DNA of 64,000 nucleotides from Chamaecrista fasciculata (lineage: Eukaryota > Streptophyta > Magnoliopsida > Fabales > Fabaceae), in NCBI GenBank assembly GCA_003254925.1, contig QANZ01005551.1:67496-131495 (forward strand). Direction: 5' to 3'. Each line of letters starts with the position of its first letter. Positions within the stretch are counted from its first letter, which is position 1. Under the pieces are notes generated by a model. The model ran no database searches. It saw only the letters and a list, made by a program, of their open reading frames with translations, and had not been told where the DNA came from. The translations under genes and the position numbers were made by a program. This document shows, one piece after another, positions 32,812 to 44,300 of this stretch.

Positions 32812-34888
32812 TGTTGGAGATTGTGCCCTAGGGCCAATCGTTTTATGTAAAATGTTATGAACATTTGGATTAATTTATAGAGATAAATTAATGTGTTATC
32901 ATATTATTAGCATGTTTACTATAATAGCGTCCGTGATTAATTATGAGATAATTAATCTAAATCTGTCCCTGGTCGGTTGTTTTCGTGGGAGCGAAAATGA
33001 ACTAAGACCAGCATGACCTCGGTGCATAGAGATGCATGCACTAGATGCTGGAACGAGAGTCATGGTGCAATTATGTAAAGGGTTACAAATTGCTGGACTG
33101 ACCTGGAGAGTCCTGCATGGGTTTAGTCATCAGCTTGCCTCTCCTGTACGCCTGTCACGACGCCTTAGACCTGAGGTCATCATTATTCCGGCGTTGCAGT
33201 TGTCAGACTTTGGCCTAGTCTAACGTTGCCCGTAGCAGGGTAGCCATAAGGGCTAGGTACGGGTTTGGTTGATTGCCGTGCTGAGGAATGTGGATTGACC
33301 AAGATGGGATTTTGTCCCTCATTAGATGGGAGATATCTAACTGGCGTCCTCGATGAGTCTGTCCAAGGAAAAGGAGTGGCCACTCAGTAAATTGGGACTT
33401 ACTCAAGAAATCGAGAAAGTTGAGGTTTGGATTATGGATGACTTTCCTGTGCCTAATCCATAACCAAGATATCGTAGGACAATAGGGTCTATGACAAGGA
33501 GGTACTAAGGTTAAATCGGTTTTGGTAAAAACGATAACTCTCGTGTTTTGGGTAGTCGTGATGGCTTGCTAGAGTCCGCTCACGACTTGTAGGTCATAGA
33601 GATGGCTTGCTGCCAACTTCACGTGGGGCCTGCTGGGTCACACATGAGCAGGATTAGGACACCGCTTAAAGGGACACGAATTAGGGTTAATTCGTGGGTC
33701 ACTCCGGTGGCACAATTTAAGACATAGCAAAATGTCTGGGACATTAAGTCTTGTCTTAAATAATCTACAGTTGTGATATATTTAAATTTGTGGGACAATT
33801 TTAAATATAATAATTGTTAAATAGTTAATAGGGATTAATTATTTACAATTAAAATATTAGGGAAAATAAATCAGATAAGGTTCCTAAAAGTTAGGAGATT
33901 ATTGATTTATAAAATTCCCAATATTGTTTGAGGGTGGCGCCTCATTTAATGGTTTTAGATTAATAAAATTGTTTTATTAATTTAAATCATGAGTTTGAAT
34001 TCAAAAGATTTGATGTAGATATCAAAAGATTTGAATCTTAACTCATGATCTTTGGAAAATCATGACTTCCTAATTGTTAGGAATGATTTTGATTTATAAA
34101 ATTCCAAAGGAATTTAGAGGCATATGGCGCATGGCTTAGGTGGGTCCCAAGGGGAGATTTGATCTTCCAATTGATTCCCTAAGATTACAATTTGAATTTA
34201 AATTAAATATTAAGGTAATATTTTAATTGTAAATTCAATTCATGAAGTCATAATATTATAATTTTAGAATTATAATAATGCTCTAAATATAATTATAAAC
34301 CTAAGGAGCTAGGCGACTTAGAGAGAGAGACCTAATTCATTTGTGCGTTTTTCATCCTCCTTGTAGAGAGAGAGAGAAAAATCGCCACCTTCAACCCTAG
34401 CTCTTCCAAGTGAGAGAAATTTTTGGCTCCCAAGAGTTGTTAGAAGAAAAATCGACTTTGCCTAAGGAGTTAGGAATTTCGATTTGCAGTCACCAAAAAT
34501 TAGGGTTTGTGAGAGAAGAGAAAAACAAGAAGGAGTTCTTGTGGATTCTTCTCCTTTGCGCCATCCTTCCCTTTTGATTCAAGAAGGAGTTCTTGAACTC
34601 AAAAGCACTGTAGATTGGTCCCTTGTTCTTTTGGTGAAAAGAACAGAAGGCTAGCACATTGGTGCCCGACAAACTGTTCGTGTGGATCACCGGCGGAGGG
34701 AGGACGCTACGAGTGGACTCCTAGGACACGCCTTGTACAACCAGCCGATTGGAACTCGTGAGGTATACCACTATCTTAACAGGTTTTAAATTCTACTAGC
34801 GGATCCGTTCAGGAATTTTAGGGCTTGGCGCGTTTTTTTTAAATTTTAGATTTGCTTCCGCTGCATTTAGCGCTTAGAATTCCCAACA
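32812..34888 (+). repeat. 3' LTR of the outer copia element
   Basis: It is 2077 bp, TGTTGGAGATTG to ATTCCCAACA, preceded by the PPT AAGTGGGAGTC. It is the gap-free partner of 13858-15653. Confidence 0.94.
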
Positions 34889-35270
34889 GCGCCTTACTAG
34901 TGATTCTATTATCCTTAATTGGCAAAACTGTATCTTCCTACATGAAATAGGAAAGATTATGATTCACCTCCCATATCACTGAAGATATCTCTTCTACAAT
35001 CAAAGAATTTGCTTAATTGTACTCTCCCCAAGGAGCCTATAAATACAAGATGATAACCCTAGAAAAGGTACGTTACTCACACTACTCATGGTAGCTCATA
35101 TTCTCCTCTCGTGTTACCCAATACTAACTTAAGCTTCGAAGGTGGTTCACAGGGGAGACCCCCTGTGGTTCATTATCTTGCAGGAAAATCTTGCGGTGAA
35201 CCGGGAAAGGACCCTCGGCCAAATCCTAGTTCATCACAATTATTGCAATCCTTCCATGTAAAACTAAATA

Positions 35271-36111
35271 AATCAAAAACTTATTTTGGTTCGCAATGTT
35301 TATCCAAATTTCTGTTTTGGTCCCTAATATTTTTCTTTATTCCATTTTGGTCCTTAATGTTTCCTAAAAGTTTCATAATTAGTCCCTAACTATTGAATAT
35401 AATCATATGTCTCTCATTTCAAACCCAAATGCGATTCAATCAAAGCTATGAGTTAAATTTAATGAGCTCTTTCTTTACCTAGCTGGAGTCATCAACAAAT
35501 GAGGACAAATTGAACATAAAATCGGGCCCGAAATTCGGTCGCTTGTTTTATGAATTTGGTCATATCTCTCTCGTTTCAAGCTCGAATGCAATGAAATCAG
35601 AGCTACAAGTTACTCTTGATGAGTTCTTTCTTTGTCTAGTTGGGACCATTGACATGTGAGGTCAAGTAGTACTTGAAAGTTAATATTGATGTTTTGTTCA
35701 AACTCATTTTTGGAGTATTATTTGACTTCGTTTGCTAACGACCCCAACTAGATAAAGAAATAAATAGTCAAGAGTAATTTGTAACTCTAATTTTGTTGCA
35801 TTTGGACATGAATCGAGAGAGATATAATCAAATTCATGAAATAAGTAACCTACTTTTTTGGCCCGATTTCATGTTTAATTTGGTTTCATTTGCCAATGAC
35901 TCCAACTAGGTAAAAAACTCATTATATTTAACTCGTAGCTCTAATTTAATTACATTCGAGTTTGAAACGAGAGAAATATGATCATATTTAATAGTTAGGG
36001 ACCAATGATGAAACTCTTAGGAAACATTAAGTACCAAAACAGAATAAAAAAATATTAGAGACTAAAATAAAACTTTGTGTAAACATTATGAACCAACATA
36101 GATTTTTGACC
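35271..36111. mobile_element. foldback element with internally duplicated arms
   Basis: Arms of about 400 bp are reverse complements. Each arm holds two diverged copies of a roughly 130-bp module (TCTCTCGTTTCAA, then AGCTACAAGTTA, then CTAGTTGG). The flanks aactaaata (35262-35270) and gactaaata (36112-36120) agree at 8 of 9 positions. The module also occurs in the element at 61246-61785, so the two are related. No coding capacity. Confidence 0.78.
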
Positions 36112-36120
36112 GACTAAATA

Positions 36121-36454
36121 TGGTGAAGAACAAGATGTGCGAAAATTTTTTTTTTTTTTTTGCCAAACGTGCGAAAATTATCCAAAGACATCATTGTTGA
36201 AAAACAAAAAATATCCAAAGGGAGCTTCCAAAAGTATACGTTGGGCAATAATTAAAGTTCTAAAAAATCAGCCATTTTACTATTTTAGAAACAAAAGATA
36301 GAAAATCAATAAACGCTGGGTTTTGGGCTTTTGGCCTTTTTCCTTGGTCGAGTCCTCTCTAGATCTCTTTCTTCATCTTATTTTTGTTTGTCAAAGTGAA
36401 AATTTATTCTCATATTTTTTTTTCACTTTCTAATTTATTTCTTTATTTTTTTTA
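36121..36454. other. intergenic, nothing recognised
   Basis: AT-rich spacer with a poly-T run. No gene or repeat that I can support. Confidence 0.4.
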
Positions 36455-36690
36455 GAGAAAATTATACTTTGGTATTCTGTTATTTCAAAAGTGACACTTT
36501 GATACCTTATTCTTTACACAATTAATATTTTGGTACCTTGTTCTTTAAATGTGACATTTTGGTACCTTGTTCATTGCACCGTTAACACTTTGGTACCTAA
36601 AAAAAGATTGAACAAAAAAATTGTGAAAGAACATGGTACCAAAGTTAAATTGATTCATAAAATAAGATACCAAAGTGTAACTTACCCTTT
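36455..36690. repeat. small foldback element with TTTGGTACC motifs
   Basis: The left side repeats ACTTTGGTACCTT-like phrases and the right side their complement (GGTACCAAAGT, ATACCAAAGTGTAA) over about 235 bp. No convincing target duplication was found. Confidence 0.5.
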
Positions 36691-36697
36691 CTTCTAT

Positions 36698-36979
36698 TGC
36701 ACCTTTGGTCCTATATTTTTGTAAAAGTTCATAATTTCGTCTCATATCATTTTTGTTCCTATATTATTTGGTCAAGTTTTAGAATTAGTCCAATATCTTT
36801 GTATAAAAAAGACCAATCGTTAATTGATCATTTTACAAAAAGATATGAGACAACTTCTACACCTGACCCGATTATATATGACTAATTCTGTAAAAGATAT
36901 GAGGCCAAACCTACAGCGAAAAAAATATATGAGATCAAATTGGAACCTGGCCAAAGATATAAGACTAAAAATGCAAAAA
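36698..36979. repeat. foldback element, TTTGGTCCTATAT type
   Basis: TTGCACCTTTGGTCCTATA on the left faces TATAAGACTAAAAATGCAA on the right, with degenerate complementarity between. It is related to the element at 59141-59607 and to the remnant at 2558-2690. Confidence 0.55.
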
Positions 36980-36981
36980 AA

Positions 36982-36984
36982 AAA

Positions 36985-37015
<31 letters not shown>

Positions 37016-37017
37016 NA
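36982..37017. repeat. (AT)n tract with one undetermined base
   Basis: Alternating ATAT ends with an N at 37016. It sits at the border of the next repeat. Confidence 0.75.
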
Positions 37018-37396
37018 GATATCCTATTTTATAAATCGAATATATCGGGTACCCGATATCCATTATCCGCCAACTAATATAATTAAACGAAATTATTATT
37101 TATTTACATTTTAAATTTATTTTTTAAAATAAAAAATTAAATATAAAATAACTAAAATATGATTATATAAAAAATATATATGAATATAATTAATTAAATT
37201 TAAATAAGTAATAGGGTATTGGATATCCGATACCCTAAATATCCGTTCATTTCGGACGGATATAAGGTATCCGAGAGCAATATCCGTATTCGTCCAATAT
37301 CTAAAAAAAATTTAATTTTCACTATCCGTATCCGTATCCAATATCCGGTATCCGACAGATATCGGATATTTTTTCGGACCTACGGATGGATTTAGG
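37018..37396. repeat. dispersed repeat rich in GGATATCCGATACC-like motifs, copy 2
   Basis: This is inverted relative to the copy at 7262-7570. It consists of many GATATCGG, CCGATATCC and GGTACCCGATATCC variants around an AT-rich core. It ends immediately before the presumed 5' region of the SET-domain gene. Confidence 0.6.
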
Positions 37397-37399
37397 AAG

Positions 37400-38303
37400 T
37401 ATCCTAAACCATTGCAATCCCTAGCGTTGTTCCTTTGGTCTTTCACTCTTCATCTTCTTCTTTGCGATTTGGTCCTTCTTCCAGCAAGTTCGACGCCAAA
37501 TCTCGGATTTCTTTCGTTTCGACAGCGAAACCTCTGGTGGTTCTGCTTCTACCATTCCCAGTTCGAGTTCATGGTTGGTTTCTATGTTTACATGATATTA
37601 ATCTGATTTTTGAAGAATCAGAGTCGCCAATGGGCTTGCTTCTCTCTCTATGTATATATTTATTTTTCAAACTGATCATTTTCTACTTGAATAGGAACTA
37701 TTAAGCAGTTACTCCCTTCTCATTTGCCGTGTATATATGATGATTAAGAAAGAAAGTGCCTAAAACATATTCTTTAAACCTAGCTATAGAATGTTCTGGT
37801 TAATCCGCCCTGTGTGAATGACGGTTAAGAGTGCATTAACGTTCTCATAATGGATTGATCGTTCATTTGTTTCTTAATAGTTGGATTTCATCCATGTGTA
37901 GGAAAAGAAAATTACTGGTTGGAAGAATTTCTATGGGGAACAATGGCATGAGCCAAAAAGAGTTTTGGGATTATAACTAGTAAATGTTTGTGCTGCATTT
38001 GCATCTAGCATTGTTTCTGTAGCTAAGGTAAATTTCACACTATTGACATAGAATTGTAGAGTTAAACAACAAAATATATGTGTAGCATCTCATGATGTTT
38101 TTGCTGGTCTCTATCTTCATGAATAGACTATCTGCATCAAGCTTAAATATTTTGTGTTCTCATAACTTCAAAGTTCCCTGACTTTGCCTTTCTTTAATAG
38201 GTAGCATTTGGTTGGGTTCATGCTCTTCTTCCCTGACATTGCCTTACTTTAATAGGTAGCAACATGTCATGTGCCATTGGAAGCTGCCATTCTGTACTCA
38301 TCA
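37400..38303 (+). promoter_or_regulatory. presumed 5' region of the SET-domain gene (leader exons and introns)
   Basis: The stretch 37410-37580 is CT-rich and unique, like a plant 5' UTR, and ends near a possible GTTGGT donor. A bounded exon-like block at 37902-38027 (acceptor TGTAG, donor AAG/GTAAAT) translates as TGWKNFYGEQWHEPKRVLG, one stop, then VNVCAAFASSIVSVAK. I do not recognise it, and it may be non-coding leader or a relic. Two near-identical acceptor blocks (38176-38206 and 38231-38261) lie just before the coding start. Two short out-of-frame ATGs (38264, 38269) precede the assigned start. Confidence 0.4.
38176..38261 (+). repeat. duplicated 31-bp splice-acceptor block
   Basis: CCCTGAC[T/A]TTGCCTT[T/A]CTTTAATAGGTAGCA occurs at 38176-38206 and 38231-38261, 55 bp apart, differing at only a few bases. 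Each copy offers a pyrimidine-rich TTAATAG/G acceptor. Confidence 0.8.
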
Positions 38304-41300
38304 ATGCTGGTTCGAGTTCGCAATTCAAGCCCTTGGTGGTCTCTGAGTCCTGTTTTGAACTCCTATAAAGCTCGTCTTTCCATCTTTCACCTCAACTTTT
38401 CTTCTTCAACCCAACCTCAGGTTTGTAACGCTTGCCCATTTCTCTCCTCTATCATATTTTGTTTTCTTTCATGTATATCTTCAAAGTTCTCTTTCTTAAT
38501 CTTTTCCCTATTACTCAAATACAATTTTTTGAGGCTAGGTTTCTGGCTTCTTGGTTGATGACTGCAATAGTTTTTTACCATGGTTGGAGCGAAAAGCTGG
38601 TTCTAGGATCTCATCGGCGCTTTCAATTGGGAAATCTTCATATGGCAGGTGCTCAAGTTTCTTCGTTGAATTGATTCCTTGGGTTGGAAATTCTTCTTCT
38701 ACATGAAATTCAAATTGATTCATGTTTGCTTATGAAGCATGGATACTAAAAATATAAAAGGATCCACGTTCATTTTAGACATAATTTTTATGCTTGTCCT
38801 TGATGAGTTGATAATTCATTATATGAATACTTCATATTTTGTTGTCACTTTAAGTTCATATTCATATCCGTGTTCCATGTGTATTTGTCCATGCTTCCTA
38901 GATCATTGCTAAACTTTGAGGGACTAATTTTTGAGAAGTAAGAATCCTGTATGCAAGTTTCAGCTGGCTGTCACTGTTTCTTGAAGTGTTAACTTATTGT
39001 CAGATGTGATGAAACTGAACAGATCTTATTGCTTTGCTACATATGACTTATTTTCTTCATGTAAGCAGATATGACTCCCATGATCTTTGTATCATTTCTT
39101 TTTGATAAAAGTTCTATAGTTTAATTTGCTTGTCTTTCACTATTTTGGTCTTTTGAAACAAATGTCTTGGCTATAGAATTGTCCTCTGAATGTTCAGAAG
39201 TTACTAGTTTTATGGAAATTTGCAATATGTTCACATTAATCTTTGTCTTTGAAACTGACGCTATTTGACATCTTCCATAGAAAACTAAAGATATTCTTTG
39301 TCACTAGAGTCTAGAGCTGACACTTGGGACAATTCTCTCTTTTTTTTTTTAAATAGAAAACCAAAGATGCTAAGCTCTTATTATATTAGGTTATCTTTAT
39401 GAATCTCTCACTTTCTTTCTTACATGGATTGATATTCAATATGCTTTTAGTTTCAATTCTAATGTTTATTGTAATAGCAGGTAAAAATTTATCAATAAAA
39501 GTAGAATATGGAACCACTAATCTAATTTAAATAATAAATTTATGTTAGCCTGAGGGATTCCATTGATCAAAATCTTTTTTTACAAAGGTCACCTTTTTTT
39601 TAAAAAAAAAAATTGTTTAAGGAATATTGTAACTGATAAATTCATCTAGGTGATGCATATCGTATATTTTCTATAGGTTATATGAATTAAACTAATGAAA
39701 TAAAAATGGGTGACCTGCATGTAGGTGTCTGTTTGCCTCTAGGATAATACGCAAAGGAGAATGCATTTTAAAGATTCCTTACAGTGTGGTATGTTTTACA
39801 TGATAAATCATTGTAAAATTAAATAACAGGATTTCTGTCACCATGACAAATTGCTCTTGACGGTACTTCTAAATTCTAATTGATTTTTCAGCAAATAACT
39901 GTGGATGCTTTACTCCCAGAAATAAGATCTCTGATCAGTGACGAAGTTGGAATTATTTCAAAACTTGCTATTGTTATTCTAGTTGAGCAGAAATTGGGTC
40001 AGGTAGCCAGTATATTGAATTTCTATGAAAATATTTATCTTGATTCAGGAACTTTCTTATTGCGTATTTCACAAAATACTTTTCACTATTACTGTGCTTG
40101 GCAGAAATATCAAGAAACATGGGAGCTTATCTGTCTAATATCTGTTTCTGTATGATAGGATTCTAAGTGGTACCCATATGTCAGCTGTCTTCCTAAGCAC
40201 GGGGAGCTTCATAATACGGCAAGTATTCTTCCTTTTTGTCTTTAAGTGAAATGCAAGCCATCAAGCTAAGAATGTTGAAATTTGTTTTCCCTGTATACTC
40301 ATTGACTGGCAGCCACTTCTCTTAGTTTCTCCCATAATTTTAACGATAAAATCTGAAAGTATATCAAGTTAAAATAGAAAGAACACAAAGTGGAGAGAGA
40401 AGGGAGAAGGGACAGAGAGGGAAAAGTCAGGCTCAAGGTTTGGCTTCCTTGGCTTCTAAATATTTTACTTATACTTGTAGTAGAGGTCTAGAGGATTAGA
40501 ATTCAGGAAAAACTTCCGAATAACCTTTAATTTCTTTACTCTTCTTCCTAAACAGTTATGTTAATCTCAGGAGAGTATGATTGATAAAGATTCTCTGATT
40601 TTTCCAATTATAATTTGATAGAAACATACATAGATAGTCCTGGAGGAAAAAGGGAGAGCTTTAAATGTATGTGCTTTACAAGCCATATGATGGGGCCACC
40701 AGTGATACATACCTACAAAAGAAGGGAAAAGAAAGGGAAAGAATAGCCCAGTGTAGCTGAAGCAGGGCTGTTGGGCCTTAAGACATGAGTCAGGGCCCAT
40801 TAGACCAGAGGGGCATGCTGAGATGGAGAAAGTGACACAGAAAAATTGATGACAAGGCATAACCGTTTCTGTACGGTTCTGGGTGTACACATGGCGGTAG
40901 CTAGACGATATTTGTGTAGGGTCTTTTGAGATTTGGATGCAGGAAATCGGTAGGGTTTTGGTGGGAGAGTATTGGCCTCTCGAATGCCAGGTTTGGTTAT
41001 GGTGTTTTCTTAAGTTTTCCTCTGTAATTGTCTTGGGTATATCCTAGCACCTTCCTTGTTTATTGTTTATATTACAAGATTTAGAGGGCCTATCACCATA
41101 TAATGATAATTTACTATCTTAGTTGCATAATATATTATGTGTTATTAATGGCGCTTAGGCGATGGCTTCACTTAGGCACTCTAGCGGTGGTGCCTTTGGC
41201 GCTTTTTCCATCACTAAGGCTAGAACCTTGTTGAAGATGGTATGTTTTTTAGAAAAAATCTAGCCCTGACCAAGTGGTTAGGTATTTCCTGATCCCTTAA

Positions 41301-44300
41301 AATACGAGACCCAGCCCAATAGGTTTATGATATATATTATTTAGGTTTTGTTATTTAAGGTTTTGTAAACTTAGTAAACAAATGATATAAAGCAAAAAGC
41401 AAGGGACCACGCAGAGGCATCATCATGCAAGCATGAGGCTTTACATATAAGCAAATCTTCTTTTCCTATTGAGTAGTGGTCGAAGATTTCAAATCTGATG
41501 GTTCAGAATTTGATGTTTAAGCTTAATTTAGGGCCATATCTTTAGTTCTATTCTGTTTTGAATTTTATGGACTTTAATGCACTTTGCATTTTGTTTTTTG
41601 GGTATTACCTTGATTACTACTTATAGTGTGCTTAGCTTTGCACTGTGGGTGCATTTTTAACTCTTCAATTTGATATGACTCTAATTCCTTAATGATTTTG
41701 TTGATTACTGTGACTTATGATTTGACAATCATTATGTTAGAATTTAGAATAGTATGCTTAGCTCTACATCTCTTATTTCACTCAGGCATGCACCATGCTA
41801 TTACCTCTCACCCAAGGCGTTTTAAGGGCTTGGCGTCTTAAGGGTGCCTTTCGCCTTTGACTACCTTATTGGCAGCAGCGGCGGATTGAGAGAAAAGTAG
41901 TACTGCCTTTTTAACTGTAAATCTGAATGATAACTGACACTATGACACTACTAAGTCAGTTGGGTTTTTGGAAAATGGAATCAATATTGATCCCTTTTTT
42001 GACTGAAAGTCTACTACATTTTGAGGAGAAATTGAAAGAAATTGTGTTTTTATTTGGTGGCAAGAGATTTGGAAATTATGATGGTCACAGATTGTTAGCT
42101 GGCTTAATATTTCAGTACTAGATTCTGGATTTTAGTTTTCTAAAGTTAACAGTATGGAAGGAGGAGACATCATTCTTAAAGTAATTTGATATGTGGTTGT
42201 GTTTCCTTTAGTTCATATAGACGTAAAATAGTAAAAGTTTAAGAAAGTGATGGAAAATCCTCCTTCTTTAATAGTTTTCCAGACAAAGATAATGCAGATT
42301 TTTACAGGTATCAGATATCATGCCACTCTCCGTTTATATATATGCATGTCATATTACACTAAAAGCTATTTCTCTTTTTTATGATTCGAAATCAGTTTCC
42401 ATATTTGTGCAATTTGAAGCTGTTAAACTTATCATCTATGATTCTTCTAATGTTTTTCTTGTTAGAGTTCAAATTTGAATGGTTATATGCATTTGACAGA
42501 GAAGAAATCTTAAAGATTCTTAATGTGGATTTTATTGAATATTTGCAGATATTTTGGAGTAAAAGTGAGTTGGAAATGATTCAACTAAGCTTAGTGTATC
42601 AGGAAACTACCAATCAAATGTCTCAAATTGAGAGGGACTTTTTCGCAATTAAACCTGTGAGTACTTTAGTTGCTTTCTTTTTCATGTTTCAGTTGCTTTT
42701 CAATTAATTAACCTTGTTTGAATTTGCACTATATTTTACAGCATGATTGATGCAACCTGCTCCTTGATATTAATGAATATTGTTTACTGATATGTATTAA
42801 AATCCCCTAAGTAGCTAGGGAAGGATACAATATTATACTATGGTAGCACAGCATGGACACTGAGAAACTTTAATTAAAAGATGGCACAAGAACTAGCATT
42901 CGAGAGGCTTCTCCCCGCCTGCTAACGTTTTTAATGCACTACCCACCAAACAATTACTTTTAACAGTGAAATGTGTATCTTCAGTATTATTAATATGATT
43001 AGACAACAAACCAAATATAGAGGATTGGGCAAAAACTAGGTCAAAGTATGCTTTTAAAGACATTTTCAGATAGGACTTTATAATTTATGAGTCTCGTATT
43101 ATCATAATTTTTTTAATATATATTTTTATTTCTTGTATGGGAGGTATTAGTTGTTGAAGCTACTAACTCTTGTGAAACTGGTGGTAACTTGTAACCAAAT
43201 GTGTTCTTCATGTTCAGGTTTTCAAAAGCTTCCCTCAAATTTTTGGAGAATATACTTTCAGGGATTTCTTGCGTGCATGCACACTAGGTATGCAAGGAAT
43301 TTGGAAATGTGTGCGGCTCACGTATATATGAATATATTTTATATGGCGAAAGTGCATACAACTCGTATAAACTTTGGTACTTGTTCAACGTGCACTTTAT
43401 TCATCTCAACTTAAAAGTTGACAGAAAATTCCACCCAAACATTAAGTTATGTGTATCATGCCCTCTTTGTTAACATTTTTATCCAAGCACTTGTTTCTAT
43501 CATGTTAGAACCCACCATGTAACAGTAGCTAATCCCCTCTTGTATATAGTCAGAATATACTGATTACAGAGCCATTTCCACATGCACATAGATATATGGC
43601 TTTCTAGAGGCCATATTCTCTCCCAGCCCTTTTCCTAATTTTTCCTTACTTTTCTCTTGCCCAAAATCCTCTATAAATAACTATAGAGTTGTTACATCCC
43701 TCACACACATGTATGATTTTCTCATTCATTGTGGCTCGATGTCCAGCAGGCCCATCATATTAGCAAAATTGAAGGGGTATATTGTTCAAATCTGAAAGTC
43801 CATAAGGGTCTTTTGTCAAGTTTTGAAGTTGATGGGAGTAAATTGCACAACTCTAATGATATATGCTGACAAAAATGTTAATGAAGTGGTATGTTGCATA
43901 GAATTCATAGTTTGAGTGTCTTTTATCAACTTTTGAAGTTGTGTTGGGGGGCTTGCATTTTGGCCTCTTTATCTAAGTCTTGGTTGCGGTCACTAAAATT
44001 TGTAATTGATTTTTATCTATGGGGAAAGGAAGGTAAAATATGTTTTGAAGCTTTATTTTTGTAGAAGTGAGTAAAAGAGATTTGGATAATTTTCTAACAT
44101 CATTTTATTGAAAGTACAGTAATATATATATACACTGACCTATGAACTCCTCAACCACCTATTTAATGTATATTCTTAACCACCTGATTAATGTAAATTC
44201 TCAACTACTTTCATAATAACATTAACACCTAGTGGGAAAAAGGCTTTTGTTGTTGTTGAATCTTCAGAGGTTTCAGCCCACATAGTCATCTATTTCTGTA

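Larger units (their letters stand above)
13858..34888 (+). mobile_element. outer Ty1/copia element (layer 2), broken, interrupted by a second copia element
   Basis: LTRs at 13858-15653 and 32812-34888 begin TGTTGGAGATTGTGCC and end AGAATTCCCAACA. The flanking 5-mers are gcgct and gcgcc. Parts in order: LTR, PBS (about 15655-15668, initiator-Met type), 1.5-kb leader, gag-to-integrase coding part (from 17201), the layer-3 insertion (19597-31615 with its target duplicate), RT-RNase H coding part (31621-32761), PPT AAGTGGGAGTC (32801-32811) and LTR. The coding region is broken, with about half a dozen breaks besides the insertion. By eye the LTRs differ by roughly 2 per cent, so the insertion is geologically recent. 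Confidence 0.92.
13564..35236 (+). mobile_element. probable Ty3/gypsy solo LTR, split by the copia nest
   Basis: The two pieces are 13564-13857 and 34889-35236, together about 637 bp after removing the duplicated target. The outer ends read TGATAATAGG and AGTTCATCA, and caatt flanks both (13559-13563 and 35237-35241). The right piece holds a TATAAATACAAG box (near 35037) and the AACTTAAGC / GGGGAGACCCCCTG arrangement common in plant gypsy R-U5 regions. No internal gypsy sequence is present, so it is a solo LTR. It is the oldest layer of the nest. Confidence 0.72.

Noticed and set aside
37412-37704. Overlapping small frames upstream of the SET-domain gene as independent genes
   Set aside because: They are low-complexity Ser/Leu/Phe-rich readings of a CT-rich leader.
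40567-40890. 107-residue minus-strand frame in intron 5
   Set aside because: No domain or coding bias is visible, and it lies inside an intron of an intact gene.
41261-41345. tRNA-derived SINE (TGACCAAGTGGTTAGG, then ACGAGACCCAGCC)
   Set aside because: The box A-like word is suggestive, but box B is poor and neither a tail nor a target duplication is clear.
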